Shown here piece by piece: positions 33,442 to 42,628 of a stretch of 64,000 nucleotides of DNA (the stretch's first letter is position 1; each line of letters starts with the position of its first letter). This DNA is from CAYRVX01 sp964427875 (GTDB lineage Bacteria; Planctomycetota; Phycisphaerae; SM23-33). Where the stretch lies: assembly GCA_964427875.1 (NCBI GenBank), contig CAYRVX010000016.1, positions 1-64,000 on the forward strand, given 5' to 3'. The notes under the pieces are model-generated. The model did not search any database. It worked only from the letters and a program-made list of their open reading frames with translations, and was not told the origin of the DNA. A program made the position numbers and the translations under genes.

Positions 33442-35571
33442 TCAGGTTCGCCATCTCACGACGCTGCGGCGCTTCTTCTCGAGGGTTGCGATCTCTTTGA
33501 TGACGGCCCCCATCCTCGCCTCCGTCTCGGCGATGTGCTTCTTGATCTTCTCCAGAGCGGCGGCGTTGCCGCCTCTCTTGGCGAGTGTCTGAGCTTGGTC
33601 ATCGAGCTTCTTCTTGGTGTCCCGGAGCTGGGCCAGTTCGGCTGCGAGCGTCTTGAGCCTGGCGAGCCCCTCGGCTGTTGCTCTGGCCGTTGCCTCCGCC
33701 GGCGTCTCCACGGGTGCGGCCGCCTTGGGGACGGCCACGTCCGCGGGGGCCACCATCGGCGGCTCGGGCGGAGGTGCCGGCTCGGCGGATCCCGGCTCGG
33801 CGGGGACGGGCTTTGCCGCCGGCCGGGTGGAAGAGCCCGACGTCTCCGGCTTGGGTCGGGAGATCTGGAGGATGTGGCCGAGGAAGATCGGCAGCTTCGG
33901 CCCGGGGGCGATCTGGAAGCGGATCGTATCGCCGACGAATTTGCCCGTCACGGTCGTACCGCTGTGCAGCTTGATTTGCACCTCCCCCAGGGCCCCGGCC
34001 TCGGGGATCCGCAGTTCGTTGATCTCCGCCGGTTTGACCGTGACGTTGCCGTACCGCGTCGTCACCGTCAGGGCCTCTTCGACGATCCGCCCGAACAACT
34101 GGTCCTCGTTGCGAAGGGTCAGCTCGGTGAGGTCCGCGTTGTCGATGTCTTCCGAGGGCCAGGCCACCTGGCTGGCGAGGTGGCGACGGATGGCCAGCTC
34201 CGGTCCCAGCTCGAGCCTCAGCTTGAGCTCCCCGGCGGCCAGGAGCCCGGAAAGGACGGACCCGTTTCTGAAGATCGCCCGGTGCAGGCCGCCCTCGGGC
34301 GTGTCGAAGTGGATCCCGTGGAGGTCGTCGGCACGGAGCTTCACCGTGCCGTAGAGGCTCTGGAACGTGCAGTCCAGGTCGCCCTTTCGGAACGCCAAAT
34401 GCTGCCCGGACCGCAGCATGACGGTGGGGCGGCTTATCTTGATCTCCGCGGGTCGTTGTGGCGAGAGGGCGAAGGTGGCCGCCGCGAGCCTGGCCGGTGG
34501 CAGCGACATCTCGTTGCCGTTGGTCAGCCGGATCCGCAGCGGGGCGTTCAGCAGCTCGCCCGCCACCACCTGCCCGTCCACGAGGATGACCTGCACGTGC
34601 GGATCGTCCGGCGCCGGGACGTTGATGCCCACCACCCGCGCCGCGGGCAGTTCGAGCTTCCCGTAGAACGTCTCGACGTCGAACCGTTCGTTGAGGATCC
34701 TGCCCAGCAGCTCGTTCTCGTTTCGAAGGACGGCCAGGTCGTGCTTCTCGTGACGCGGCAGATCGATGTTGCCCAGCGTCAGCGTCGCGCCGCCCATGTT
34801 GACGATGATCCGTCGAAGCGCGGGGGGCACCTTGGCCAGCTCCCGCCCGGGCTTGAATTTGTCCAGAAACTCTCTGGCCTGGCTGACCGGGCGCCGCTGG
34901 GCGTGGAAGATGCAAATCGCCACCGTCTTGCGGGCGGGCACCTTCAGAGTGACGTCCTGGTAGATGCTGTCGTTGTTGCGCGTGTAGCGGAAGGTGGGTT
35001 TTACCCGCGAGCCCTTGTTGGCGAAGACGTGAACGATCGCCGGGCGGGACGACGAGGGGGCCCCGCTCGTCACGATGCCCCAATCCTTCGGCGTCATGTT
35101 GGCCTGGCCGCTCGTGGTGTACGTCGAGGTGACGGCCAACCCGAGGTTTGAGTAGTACTGGACTTTGATGTCCTGCGTGGCGTCGGAGGCGTTCTCGAAG
35201 ATGTCGATCCACCGGCAGTATCCCACCTTCGGATCGACGTAGATCCTCCTGTAGATCTGGATGGAGTTCTGTTTCCACGGGCCGATTTCGACCTCTCGCC
35301 CGTCGGCGCTCAGGCGGCCCTGGGTGGAGCTGCTGAAGTACGACCCGGCGAGCCGAAGCTGCATGCCGCCGTCGTAGGCGTCGTTGCTGCCGTCGCTGAC
35401 CTGGCCGTTGGACGAGATGTCCCAACGGTAGCCCGCCCCGTCGTTGAGGTACCACGTGAAGCTGACGCTCCGCCCGGAGGGGATGTGGATGCCGCGTTCG
35501 GCCGCGCCGGCAACGAGCCCGGCGGCCCCGAGCACGGCTGCGATGCACGTAGCGCTTCTGGCGATTGTCAT
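33442..35571 (-). CDS. Secreted protein with triplicated YG-repeat, paralogue of upstream gene
   Basis: 709 residues: signal peptide (CIAAVLGAAGLVAGA), an N-terminal beta domain (about 25-265; LNDGAGYRWDISSNGQ, EVEIGPWKQNSIQIYRR, CRWIDIFENASD), then about three 80-residue repeats of the pattern LRNENELLGRI..VETFYGKLELP..VVGI, followed by a strand such as FRNGSVLSGLL. It ends in a Pro/Ala linker and a coiled coil (LKTLAAELAQLRDTKKKLDDQ). It shares the N-domain and repeats with the next gene (35608-37707), which lies 36 nt upstream in the same operon. CAGGAG precedes the ATG. I recognise no named family. Confidence 0.8.
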   Translation of the reverse strand: MTIARSATCIAAVLGAAGLVAGAAERGIHIPSGRSVSFTWYLNDGAGYRWDISSNGQVSDGSNDAYDGGMQLRLAGSYFSSSTQGRLSADGREVEIGPWKQNSIQIYRRIYVDPKVGYCRWIDIFENASDATQDIKVQYYSNLGLAVTSTYTTSGQANMTPKDWGIVTSGAPSSSRPAIVHVFANKGSRVKPTFRYTRNNDSIYQDVTLKVPARKTVAICIFHAQRRPVSQAREFLDKFKPGRELAKVPPALRRIIVNMGGATLTLGNIDLPRHEKHDLAVLRNENELLGRILNERFDVETFYGKLELPAARVVGINVPAPDDPHVQVILVDGQVVAGELLNAPLRIRLTNGNEMSLPPARLAAATFALSPQRPAEIKISRPTVMLRSGQHLAFRKGDLDCTFQSLYGTVKLRADDLHGIHFDTPEGGLHRAIFRNGSVLSGLLAAGELKLRLELGPELAIRRHLASQVAWPSEDIDNADLTELTLRNEDQLFGRIVEEALTVTTRYGNVTVKPAEINELRIPEAGALGEVQIKLHSGTTVTGKFVGDTIRFQIAPGPKLPIFLGHILQISRPKPETSGSSTRPAAKPVPAEPGSAEPAPPPEPPMVAPADVAVPKAAAPVETPAEATARATAEGLARLKTLAAELAQLRDTKKKLDDQAQTLAKRGGNAAALEKIKKHIAETEARMGAVIKEIATLEKKRRSVVRWRT

Positions 35572-35607
35572 ATTCTCCTGTTCCCGAAGTCGTTGGAGTC
35601 CACGGCC

Positions 35608-37707
35608 TCAGTTCCTCACGACCACGCCGCCGTGCCACTGGACCACGCCCCCCTGATTGAGGAAGATCGCCGGCCCCGGCGGCGGAGCCGGCGGAGCGGG
35701 GCCGCCCTGGCCGCCCAGCCGTTCGATGATCTCCTCGATCCGCTGGCGGACCTCCGGGTCGCTGGTCGTGAGGTATTTCTTCAGCATCGGGACGACGCCC
35801 TTGCCCATCTTGACCAGCGCCTCGGTGGCGGCCTGCCGGTCCTTGTAGCTCTCGGCGCCAAGTTGGCCGACCAGTCTTTGGAGCTTCTCGCGGATCTCCT
35901 TGGGCGGCAGGGCCTGGCTGCGGCGGACGTGAACCAACTGCCCGATGTAGATCCGCACCGTCGGCCCGGGAGTGATCTCGAACGCCAGCGTGTCGGAGCC
36001 GCACTGGCCCCGAAGCACCGAGCCGTCCCAAAGCTCCAGGGCCGCCCGGCCGAGGTGGGTCCGGCTGAACGCCATCGCCCGGATGTTCTCCGGCCGGAGT
36101 CTGACCGGGCCGTAGTCCGTCTTCAGCGTGAGCTTCTCGGCGGCGAGCCGGCCGAGCAGCTCGTCGCCGTTGCTCAGCGTCGCCGAGTCCAGCGTGGCGT
36201 CGGTCTTCTCTTCCGAGGCGAACTGTATGCGGGCCACCAAGTGACGGTCGACCGCGAGCTTCGGGCCGAGCTTCAGCGTGACGGGGATCTTCTCCGGCTC
36301 CAGGAAGCCCGCCAACTGCGAACCGTTCAGGAACGTCACGCGGTGGACGGCGTTGCCGGGATTGTCCAGGGAGATGTTCAGCAGGTCCTTGGCGGCCAGG
36401 TCCACCACGCCGTATCGGGTGCGGAGCTTCAACTGCGCCGATTCCCCCTGGAACGCGACGCGGTCGCCGGTGCGAAGGATCATAAGCGGCCCGGCGAAGT
36501 CGATATCCTCGGGGCGGTCCTTCGAAATGCGATACGAACACTGGCGCACGTCGCCGAAGGGCACCTGGAGCGTCCCGCCGGCCGGCATCGCGAGCTGGAC
36601 CTTCGCGTCGTCCGCCATCCGCCCCGCAATGACTTGCCCTCCCGCCAGAAGGACCCGGAACCGACCGTCTTCCCCGCCCGACGAGGCCATGCCGATCACC
36701 TGATCCGACGGCATCTTCATCTGCCCGAACAGCGTCTGGACCGAGAAGCTCCGGTTGGAGATCGTGCCGTAGATCGGGTCGCCGTTCTTGTTGAAGACCA
36801 CGTCGGCCGAGTCCGTCCGCTCCAGCTCCACGTCGTCGATGCCCAGGGAGACCGGCATGTTCACGATCAGCTTCCGGACCGGGGCCGGAAGGTCCTTCAT
36901 CGCCTCTCGCGGGCGGAACGTCTTCATCAGCTTCACCAGGGCGGTGGGGGAGTGGTTCTGCGACTCGAAGTAACAGATCACCACCGTCTGCCTGGCCGGA
37001 ATCGTCAGACCATGATTCACGTAGATCTGGTTGCTGCGGATGCTGATGGTCGGCCGGAGCTTGCTCTTGCGCCCGCATACATAGTGCAGCAGCGCGGGGG
37101 CGTTGCCGCCCTGGCTCTGCGTGACGAAGGCGAAGTCCTGGTTCGTGAACGTGCCCTTGCCGCTGCTGAACAGCCGCGTGCCGATCGTCCAGTTCGTGTT
37201 GCTGTAGACCCGCACGTTCAGGGTGATGTTCTGGCTGGTGGGGTTCTCGTAGATGTCCAGCCAGCGGGCCAGGCCGCGGTCCTTGTAGATCTTGACGCGG
37301 CGATAGACCCGCACGCTGTTGCGGGTGTAGGGGCCGATCTCCACCTCGTCGCCGGTGGCGTTCATCCACCCCCTGCCGTTGGAGTGTACGCTCGAGCCGT
37401 TGATCTGGAGGTACAGCCCGCCGCTGTAAGCGTTGCTCGTGCCCTGGCCGATCGTGCCGTAATACTGAATGTCCCAGCGGTAGCCCGCGCCGTCATTGAC
37501 CGTGTAGGTGAAGTTGACCGGCTGTCGCTGGGTGATGTGCAGCCCCTTCGCGCCGCCGCCGCCGATGGTCCCGGCCGCCCCGGGCGGCCCGGGCGGCATG
37601 GGCTGAGCGATGGCCCGAAGCCTGCCAAAGACGTTCCCTGCGGCGCAACACACGCTCAGAACGAGAATCGCCAATCCCGCCGGGCTGTTCGATCGCTTTG
37701 AGGTCAT
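35608..37707 (-). CDS. Secreted protein with triplicated YG-repeat and HEAT-like tail
   Basis: 699 residues, start 37707 (MTSKRSNSPAGLAILVLSVCCAAG, a signal peptide) with GAGG upstream. The N-domain matches its paralogue (VNDGAGYRWDIQYYG, DEVEIGPYTRNSVRVYRR, LARWLDIYENPTS). Three repeats follow: GDPIYGTIS..VQTLFGQMKMP, GDRVAFQGE..LRTRYGVVDLA and GDELLGRLA..LKTDYGPVRLR, each followed by a GS-type strand such as FLNGSQLAGFL. The C-terminus differs from the paralogue: a short HEAT-like segment (KDRQAATEALVKMGKGVVPML) and a Gly/Pro-rich end. The pair is an operon; role unknown, probably periplasmic or surface. Confidence 0.8.
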   Translation of the reverse strand: MTSKRSNSPAGLAILVLSVCCAAGNVFGRLRAIAQPMPPGPPGAAGTIGGGGAKGLHITQRQPVNFTYTVNDGAGYRWDIQYYGTIGQGTSNAYSGGLYLQINGSSVHSNGRGWMNATGDEVEIGPYTRNSVRVYRRVKIYKDRGLARWLDIYENPTSQNITLNVRVYSNTNWTIGTRLFSSGKGTFTNQDFAFVTQSQGGNAPALLHYVCGRKSKLRPTISIRSNQIYVNHGLTIPARQTVVICYFESQNHSPTALVKLMKTFRPREAMKDLPAPVRKLIVNMPVSLGIDDVELERTDSADVVFNKNGDPIYGTISNRSFSVQTLFGQMKMPSDQVIGMASSGGEDGRFRVLLAGGQVIAGRMADDAKVQLAMPAGGTLQVPFGDVRQCSYRISKDRPEDIDFAGPLMILRTGDRVAFQGESAQLKLRTRYGVVDLAAKDLLNISLDNPGNAVHRVTFLNGSQLAGFLEPEKIPVTLKLGPKLAVDRHLVARIQFASEEKTDATLDSATLSNGDELLGRLAAEKLTLKTDYGPVRLRPENIRAMAFSRTHLGRAALELWDGSVLRGQCGSDTLAFEITPGPTVRIYIGQLVHVRRSQALPPKEIREKLQRLVGQLGAESYKDRQAATEALVKMGKGVVPMLKKYLTTSDPEVRQRIEEIIERLGGQGGPAPPAPPPGPAIFLNQGGVVQWHGGVVVRN

Positions 37708-37863
37708 GGCCGTTGTCCTCTTCTGGCTGCCGACGAGCGCATATTCCAACGGCTCGTGCGCCGGGCTGCTGCCCGCCGGGCACACCGTTTGAGACGCTCC
37801 CTTGGCGCCTGCGGTTCCCCACTTGGGAGGAATTCCTCCGATGCCCGGCCGCCGGGAGCGACG

Positions 37864-37875
37864 TTACATATGTAA
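37864..37875. promoter_or_regulatory. 12-bp palindrome in divergent spacer
   Basis: TTACATATGTAA is a perfect palindrome in the space between the leftward repeat-protein operon and the rightward HAD gene. It has the size of a dimeric regulator site; no regulator is linked to it in this window. Confidence 0.3.
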
Positions 37876-37928
37876 ACGCAAGAACACGGTCAGCAAGGCC
37901 ATTATCGTACAGGACCCCAGAGATTGCC

Positions 37929-38762
37929 ATGAAAATCCACCTGGTTGCCATCGACCTGGACGGCACGCTGCTGAACAGCGCCAAGGAGATCACCGACACC
38001 TCGGCGGCCATCCTTCGTGCGGCCAGGGAGGAAGCCGGCGTGCAGGTCGTGCTCGCCTCGGCCCGCGCGCCTCGGAGCGTCCTGCCGTTCTATCGCCTGC
38101 TGGGGCTCAACAGCCCCATGATCAACTACAACGGGGCGCTCGTGTTCGACCCGACCGGTCAGCGCGTGATCATGCACACGCCCATCCCCGCCAAGACCGC
38201 CCGCGGGATCGTCACGCTCGCGCGCGGGATGTACGGCGACGTGCTGGTCTCCGGAGAAGTGATGGACCGCTGGTACACCGACCGCTTCGACCCCGCCTAC
38301 AACAGCGAGACCGGGCGCATCTTCCCCCCGGACGTCGTCGAGCCGCTGGAGAAGTGGGCCGACCAGTCCATGACCAAGCTGCTGCTGCTGGGCGAGCCGA
38401 AGTGGCTCCGGGACATCTTCGCCGCCATTCGCCGCGACTTCGCCGACCAGGTGACCATGGTCCAGACCGAGGACTACATGCTCCAGATCATGCACGCGAC
38501 GGTCTCCAAGGCCCGCGCCCTGCGAGTGGTCGCCGCGGAGATGGGCGTCAACCGCGAGCAGGTCATGGCCATCGGGGACAACGCCAACGACGTGGGCATG
38601 CTCCAGTGGGCCGGCGTCGCCGTTGCCATGGCCAACGCGGCCCCCGAGGCCATCGCCGCGGCCGACTACGTCACCGACCACCACGACGCCGACGGCGCCG
38701 CCCACGCCATCCGGAGGATCATCCTCGAGGGCCTCACCCCCGACACCCGCCGGGGGGAGTGA
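37929..38762 (+). CDS. HAD-superfamily phosphatase, Cof type
   Basis: 277-residue cytoplasmic haloacid-dehalogenase phosphatase. Motif I is VAIDLDGTLLNSAKEI (nucleophile Asp), motif II VVLASARAP, motif III Lys around VSKARALRVV, and motif IV AIGDNANDVGML. The long cap between motifs II and III is the Cof (type IIB) arrangement, whose members dephosphorylate sugar phosphates and similar small molecules. Start ATG 37929 gives the family N-terminus; a long upstream frame is not coding. It ends one base before the convergent heme/SUMF1 gene. Confidence 0.9.
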   Translation: MKIHLVAIDLDGTLLNSAKEITDTSAAILRAAREEAGVQVVLASARAPRSVLPFYRLLGLNSPMINYNGALVFDPTGQRVIMHTPIPAKTARGIVTLARGMYGDVLVSGEVMDRWYTDRFDPAYNSETGRIFPPDVVEPLEKWADQSMTKLLLLGEPKWLRDIFAAIRRDFADQVTMVQTEDYMLQIMHATVSKARALRVVAAEMGVNREQVMAIGDNANDVGMLQWAGVAVAMANAAPEAIAAADYVTDHHDADGAAHAIRRIILEGLTPDTRRGE

Positions 38763-41700
38763 CTACTCGCATTCCATCACGACGCGAAAGCCCACGTTGA
38801 CGACCTTTTGATACGGCTCGTAGGCCAGGCGGAAGGCGGATCGGCAGCGTTGGGGGCGGTCGCGCCACGACCCGCCGCGGACGACTCTCCGGCCGGCGGC
38901 GTCGGGGTCGTTTCGGCCGTCGGAGTCGCTGTAGGGGTAGGGGCGATAGACCGATCCGGTCCACTCGGCCGCGTTGCCGTGCATGTCGCGGAGCCCCCAG
39001 GCGTTCGGCGAATAGCCGCCGACCTTGCAGACGACCGGCTGACGGTCGTTGAAGCGCCTCTCGGCGGGGAAGGGCGTCAGCCCGCCGCGTTTGCCCTTCC
39101 CGCGCGAGGCGTAGGCGGACGCGTCGGCGACGTTGGCGTGCCTGGAGAAGTCGCCGTCCAAGCCGCCCCAGGACACGGCCGTGTCGCTGCCGGCCCGGCA
39201 GGCGTATTCCCACCGGGCTTCCGTCGGCAGCGCGACCGTCTTGCCGGTCTTTCGGCTCAGCCACCGGCAGAATGCCATCGCCTCCTTCCAGGACACGCGG
39301 ATCACCGGCTGTTCCGGTAGATTGGCCGGAAAGCCCCGAGAGGACTGGTCCTTCCCGGCGATGTCGATGTACTTGCTCTCGTGCGCCGGGTCGAACAGAC
39401 GGAACTGCGCGTTGGTGACCTCCAAGGCGCCGATCCAGAACGGCCTGTCGATGCCGACCTTCGTCCTCGGGCGCTCGTCGAGGTGTCCGTCGGCGTCGCC
39501 CATGATGAACTCCCCGGCCGGGATGAGCACCAGGTCCATCGTGACGCCCTTGCCGAGGTCGATGGTCTTCCTGGCGGCCTTGGCCTCTTGCCCTGAGGTT
39601 GCTCGAAGGGCCGCGGCCTGTCGCCTGGCGGCCTCTGCGGCGTCGAATGGCCAGCCGGGCAGCTTGATCTCCCGGGCGGGCCAGGGCACGAGCAGCTTGG
39701 GGACGATCGGGCTGGGCTTTGGCCGCGGGAGGTCGGCGTCGGCCTCGGGGTCGGCGTCGAGCCCCGCGTAGAGCTTTGCGAACTCGCGGCGCCGTTTTCG
39801 CTGGTCGGCCCCGTGGTACTCCCGGAGCTCAGCGTGCTCCGACCACGTGCCGTAATAGGGCGCGTTGAGGTCGATCCACGCGCAGAGCCGCTGCCAGGCC
39901 TCCTCGTCGAGCTGAACGTTCTTGTGGCCCTTCTCGAGCATCTGGATCAGCTCGGACGTTCCGGCGTGGTATTCCATCGGCGTGGTCAGGTGGTAGTCGC
40001 CCTCGGGCCCGGGCCTGCGGACGTAGAGCTGGAGGCTGCGATAGGCCGTGCTGAAGCCGTCGCCCCCGCCGTCGGAGAAGTCCGGCAGCAGCTTGTTGTC
40101 GCCGCCGTGGCAGGCCAAGCAGTACTCATCGAGCACCGGCTGGACCTCCCGCCGGAAGCTGAAGCCCCTCGCCGGGCCGAAGAAGGGCGCGATCTCCGCC
40201 GGCGGCTTGCTCAGGGCGATGCCCTGGCGGACGGGGGGCGAGTCGTTCTGCCTTTCGTGGCAGCCGACGCACGAGACCGTCTCGCCGGGCATGCCCACCA
40301 TCCAGCTTCTCATGAGTTGCAGGGCCCGGCCGTTCTCGTCGAGGGGCTGAATGGAGATCGGCACGTTGGCCGGCACGCGGAAATACGCCGAGCCGTCCTT
40401 CTCCACCGGCACCGTGCCCAGGACCCGCTTGACGTCCCAACTGCTCTCGATGCCGACGAAGTCGTGATTGGCCGAAAAGTTGTAGCCGAAGTGGTAGGCC
40501 AGCAGGCGGAGCTTCTCGACCTTCCCGCGGGGGATTCCCGCCAGGCCGCGCCCCGCGTGCACGTCCACCAGGTACACCAGCGCGTCCTTGCGGGCCAGGT
40601 CCACGCGGTCGGGGATGACCCTCGGCCTGGGGCGCTTGCGAAGCGGCTGGGCCTCCAGCAGGGCCGAGCCCTCCATCTCCTTGATCAGCGTGGCGTTGTC
40701 GAACACGTCCACCAGGTAGAGGCCCCACAGAGAGCCGGCGGCTCGCTTCATCGACACGAGGTGGTACTTCGCGCTGAGCGGGTAGGGGTAGATGAACTGC
40801 GGCCAGACTCCGTCAACGAGACGGTCCCGGATGATCGGCCGGACCGGGTGCCCGGAGCGCGGGATCTCCTGGACGACGCCGTTGGACTCGTGGCGCCCCT
40901 TGGCCGTGTCGAAGATCACCAGCCGCCCGGAGCGGCTGATGCCGTGGTGCCCGCCGACGACGCCGATGACCCGCGTGGGCTCGCCCGGGATCGGCCGGGC
41001 GTTGAAGACGCCGTTCGGCCAGTAGGAGTTGCTCCCGTAGTGCTCCATCTGGCTCGTGCCGTCGGGGTTCATCGTCATCAGGATGCGCGAGAAGTAGTGC
41101 GGCGTGTCGGAGTACTCCCACCGCAGGTACAGCACGCGCCCGTCGGGCATCATGGTGGGGCACCAGTCGCTGTCCTGCTCGAAGGTGATCTGGCGGATCT
41201 TCTTCGTGTCGAGGTCCATGCGGTAGAGCTGGACGACGGGCCTCTTGCCGCGCTCGCAGGGCAGCCCCTGCATGGCGGCGTTGCAGGCGAAGTAGATCTG
41301 CCCGTCGGGCCCGTAGCACGAGTCGTAGAACTCCACGTCCTCATGGTCCGGCGTGAGCCGCCGCGGCCCCTTGCCGGGGACGCCGATCTCGAAGACGCCC
41401 CAGTTGCCGTGCTCGGAGATCATCGAGAACATGAGGCGGTCGGCGTCGAAGTGCAGGTCCGGGTCGACCATGATTCGCCCGCCGCCGGGCTTGTAGAGGA
41501 GCTCGATCCTGCCGGCCCCCCGCAGGTCCGAAAGGATCACGAGCTCGTTGTCCCAGCCGCTCTCGGGATGCGGGATCGAGCTGTTGCAGTGGGAGTTGAG
41601 CTTCGGCGTGCCCAGGGCGCTGCTCATCACGCGCCGGGCCTGGTCGCCGAAGTTCCGCTTCAGGACGAGCAGCTTGTCGAAGTCCAGCAGGGGGTTGGCC

Positions 41701-42452
41701 AGCAGGGCCTCGCGGGCGAGCCCGGCGAGCTCGTCCTTCGCGGCGGCCTTCTCCAGGTCGGCCAGGCGGCGGAGGTACTCCGGGCCCTTGGCGTACCTGG
41801 GGCCGAACGTGGCGATCATGTCTTCGACGGCGCGGCGCACGGCCGGTAGGCTCGGGGCCTCCGGGACGGGCGGCAGGGGCGGCGCGGGCTTCCGGGCGCG
41901 AGGCGGCCGCGGGCGACGCTTCTTCGCCGCCGCCTTCGGGGCCTCGTCGGACCGGGAGAAGTAGTACCGGCACTTGCCCCGCAGGTTCCATATCTTCACC
42001 AGCAGGTGATTGACGCCCTTGCGGAGCTCCAGGCGGGCCCTGCCGCCGCCGGCGAGTCGGCGGAACGACTCCTTACCGGAGAGGACCTTCCGGCCGTTGA
42101 GCCACGCAGTGATCCCGTCGTCGCCTCCCATCCGGACCGTGATGCTCGCGGCCTCGCCGGCCTTGATGACCCGATACAGGTAAACTGCCGCTCCGTCCGG
42201 GCAGGAGAGGTCGTGTATACTGCCGTCGGCATCACGGCGCCGCTTCCATCGAAGCTGGCCGCAGCCTCCGGCCAGGTCGACTTCCTTCTCCGGGCCGAAG
42301 GCGTGCTCGAATGCATCGCCGCCTTTCCGGCGGAACGGGCCGATCTGGTGCCACGGACCGAACCGGAGCTTCGTGGATTCCTCGGCCTTGGCGGCGAGAG
42401 CCGCCGGGAAGAGCACACCCAGCAGAGCAAACACGCGCGTTGCACGCGACAT
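38763..42452 (-). CDS. Secreted HzsA-like c-type heme protein fused to SUMF1 domain
   Basis: 1229 residues. Signal peptide (FALLGVLFPAALAAKA); PA14-like N-domain (about 35-165; VRMGGDDGITAWLNGRKVL); Pro-rich linker; a WD/TolB-like propeller (about 290-700; ELVILSDLRGAGRIELLYK) as in hydrazine-synthase alpha-like proteins; two heme c sites CVGCH (728-732) and CLACH (778-782); and a C-terminal SUMF1/FGE-like domain (about 970-1229; VTMDLVLIPAGEFIMGD, GLRDMHGNAAEWTGS, RRVVRGGSWRDRPQRC). Only the second of the two catalytic FGE cysteines is kept, so formylglycine formation is doubtful. GGAAAGG precedes ATG 42452. Likely periplasmic redox protein; substrate unknown. Confidence 0.8.
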   Translation of the reverse strand: MSRATRVFALLGVLFPAALAAKAEESTKLRFGPWHQIGPFRRKGGDAFEHAFGPEKEVDLAGGCGQLRWKRRRDADGSIHDLSCPDGAAVYLYRVIKAGEAASITVRMGGDDGITAWLNGRKVLSGKESFRRLAGGGRARLELRKGVNHLLVKIWNLRGKCRYYFSRSDEAPKAAAKKRRPRPPRARKPAPPLPPVPEAPSLPAVRRAVEDMIATFGPRYAKGPEYLRRLADLEKAAAKDELAGLAREALLANPLLDFDKLLVLKRNFGDQARRVMSSALGTPKLNSHCNSSIPHPESGWDNELVILSDLRGAGRIELLYKPGGGRIMVDPDLHFDADRLMFSMISEHGNWGVFEIGVPGKGPRRLTPDHEDVEFYDSCYGPDGQIYFACNAAMQGLPCERGKRPVVQLYRMDLDTKKIRQITFEQDSDWCPTMMPDGRVLYLRWEYSDTPHYFSRILMTMNPDGTSQMEHYGSNSYWPNGVFNARPIPGEPTRVIGVVGGHHGISRSGRLVIFDTAKGRHESNGVVQEIPRSGHPVRPIIRDRLVDGVWPQFIYPYPLSAKYHLVSMKRAAGSLWGLYLVDVFDNATLIKEMEGSALLEAQPLRKRPRPRVIPDRVDLARKDALVYLVDVHAGRGLAGIPRGKVEKLRLLAYHFGYNFSANHDFVGIESSWDVKRVLGTVPVEKDGSAYFRVPANVPISIQPLDENGRALQLMRSWMVGMPGETVSCVGCHERQNDSPPVRQGIALSKPPAEIAPFFGPARGFSFRREVQPVLDEYCLACHGGDNKLLPDFSDGGGDGFSTAYRSLQLYVRRPGPEGDYHLTTPMEYHAGTSELIQMLEKGHKNVQLDEEAWQRLCAWIDLNAPYYGTWSEHAELREYHGADQRKRRREFAKLYAGLDADPEADADLPRPKPSPIVPKLLVPWPAREIKLPGWPFDAAEAARRQAAALRATSGQEAKAARKTIDLGKGVTMDLVLIPAGEFIMGDADGHLDERPRTKVGIDRPFWIGALEVTNAQFRLFDPAHESKYIDIAGKDQSSRGFPANLPEQPVIRVSWKEAMAFCRWLSRKTGKTVALPTEARWEYACRAGSDTAVSWGGLDGDFSRHANVADASAYASRGKGKRGGLTPFPAERRFNDRQPVVCKVGGYSPNAWGLRDMHGNAAEWTGSVYRPYPYSDSDGRNDPDAAGRRVVRGGSWRDRPQRCRSAFRLAYEPYQKVVNVGFRVVMECE

Positions 42453-42542
42453 ACAGCACCTTTCCGCGCCAACTGACGTCATGTATCGTCTCGCATCCGG
42501 CGGCGATACACGTTCAACTCCACCGTCTGCCGGCAGTCTCGT

Positions 42543-42548
42543 TATAAT
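42543..42548 (+). promoter_or_regulatory. Candidate -10 box (TATAAT)
   Basis: Perfect TATAAT about 80 nt before the rightward double-hydrolase gene, in the divergent spacer with the heme/SUMF1 gene. The flanking sequence also gives TATTATAA on the opposite strand, so direction is uncertain. No clear -35. Confidence 0.35.
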
Positions 42549-42628
42549 ACGCGGGCGGCCGCGATCGTTCGCGGCGATTTCCGCGACCGGACCCGCAGAT
42601 CAGAGTATGGACAATGGGAGAAGGAATC

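Noticed and set aside
38763..39560. SUMF1 domain as functional formylglycine-generating enzyme for the neighbouring sulfatases
   Set aside because: The position of the first catalytic Cys is Asp and the domain is fused to a heme protein; kept as SUMF1-like only.
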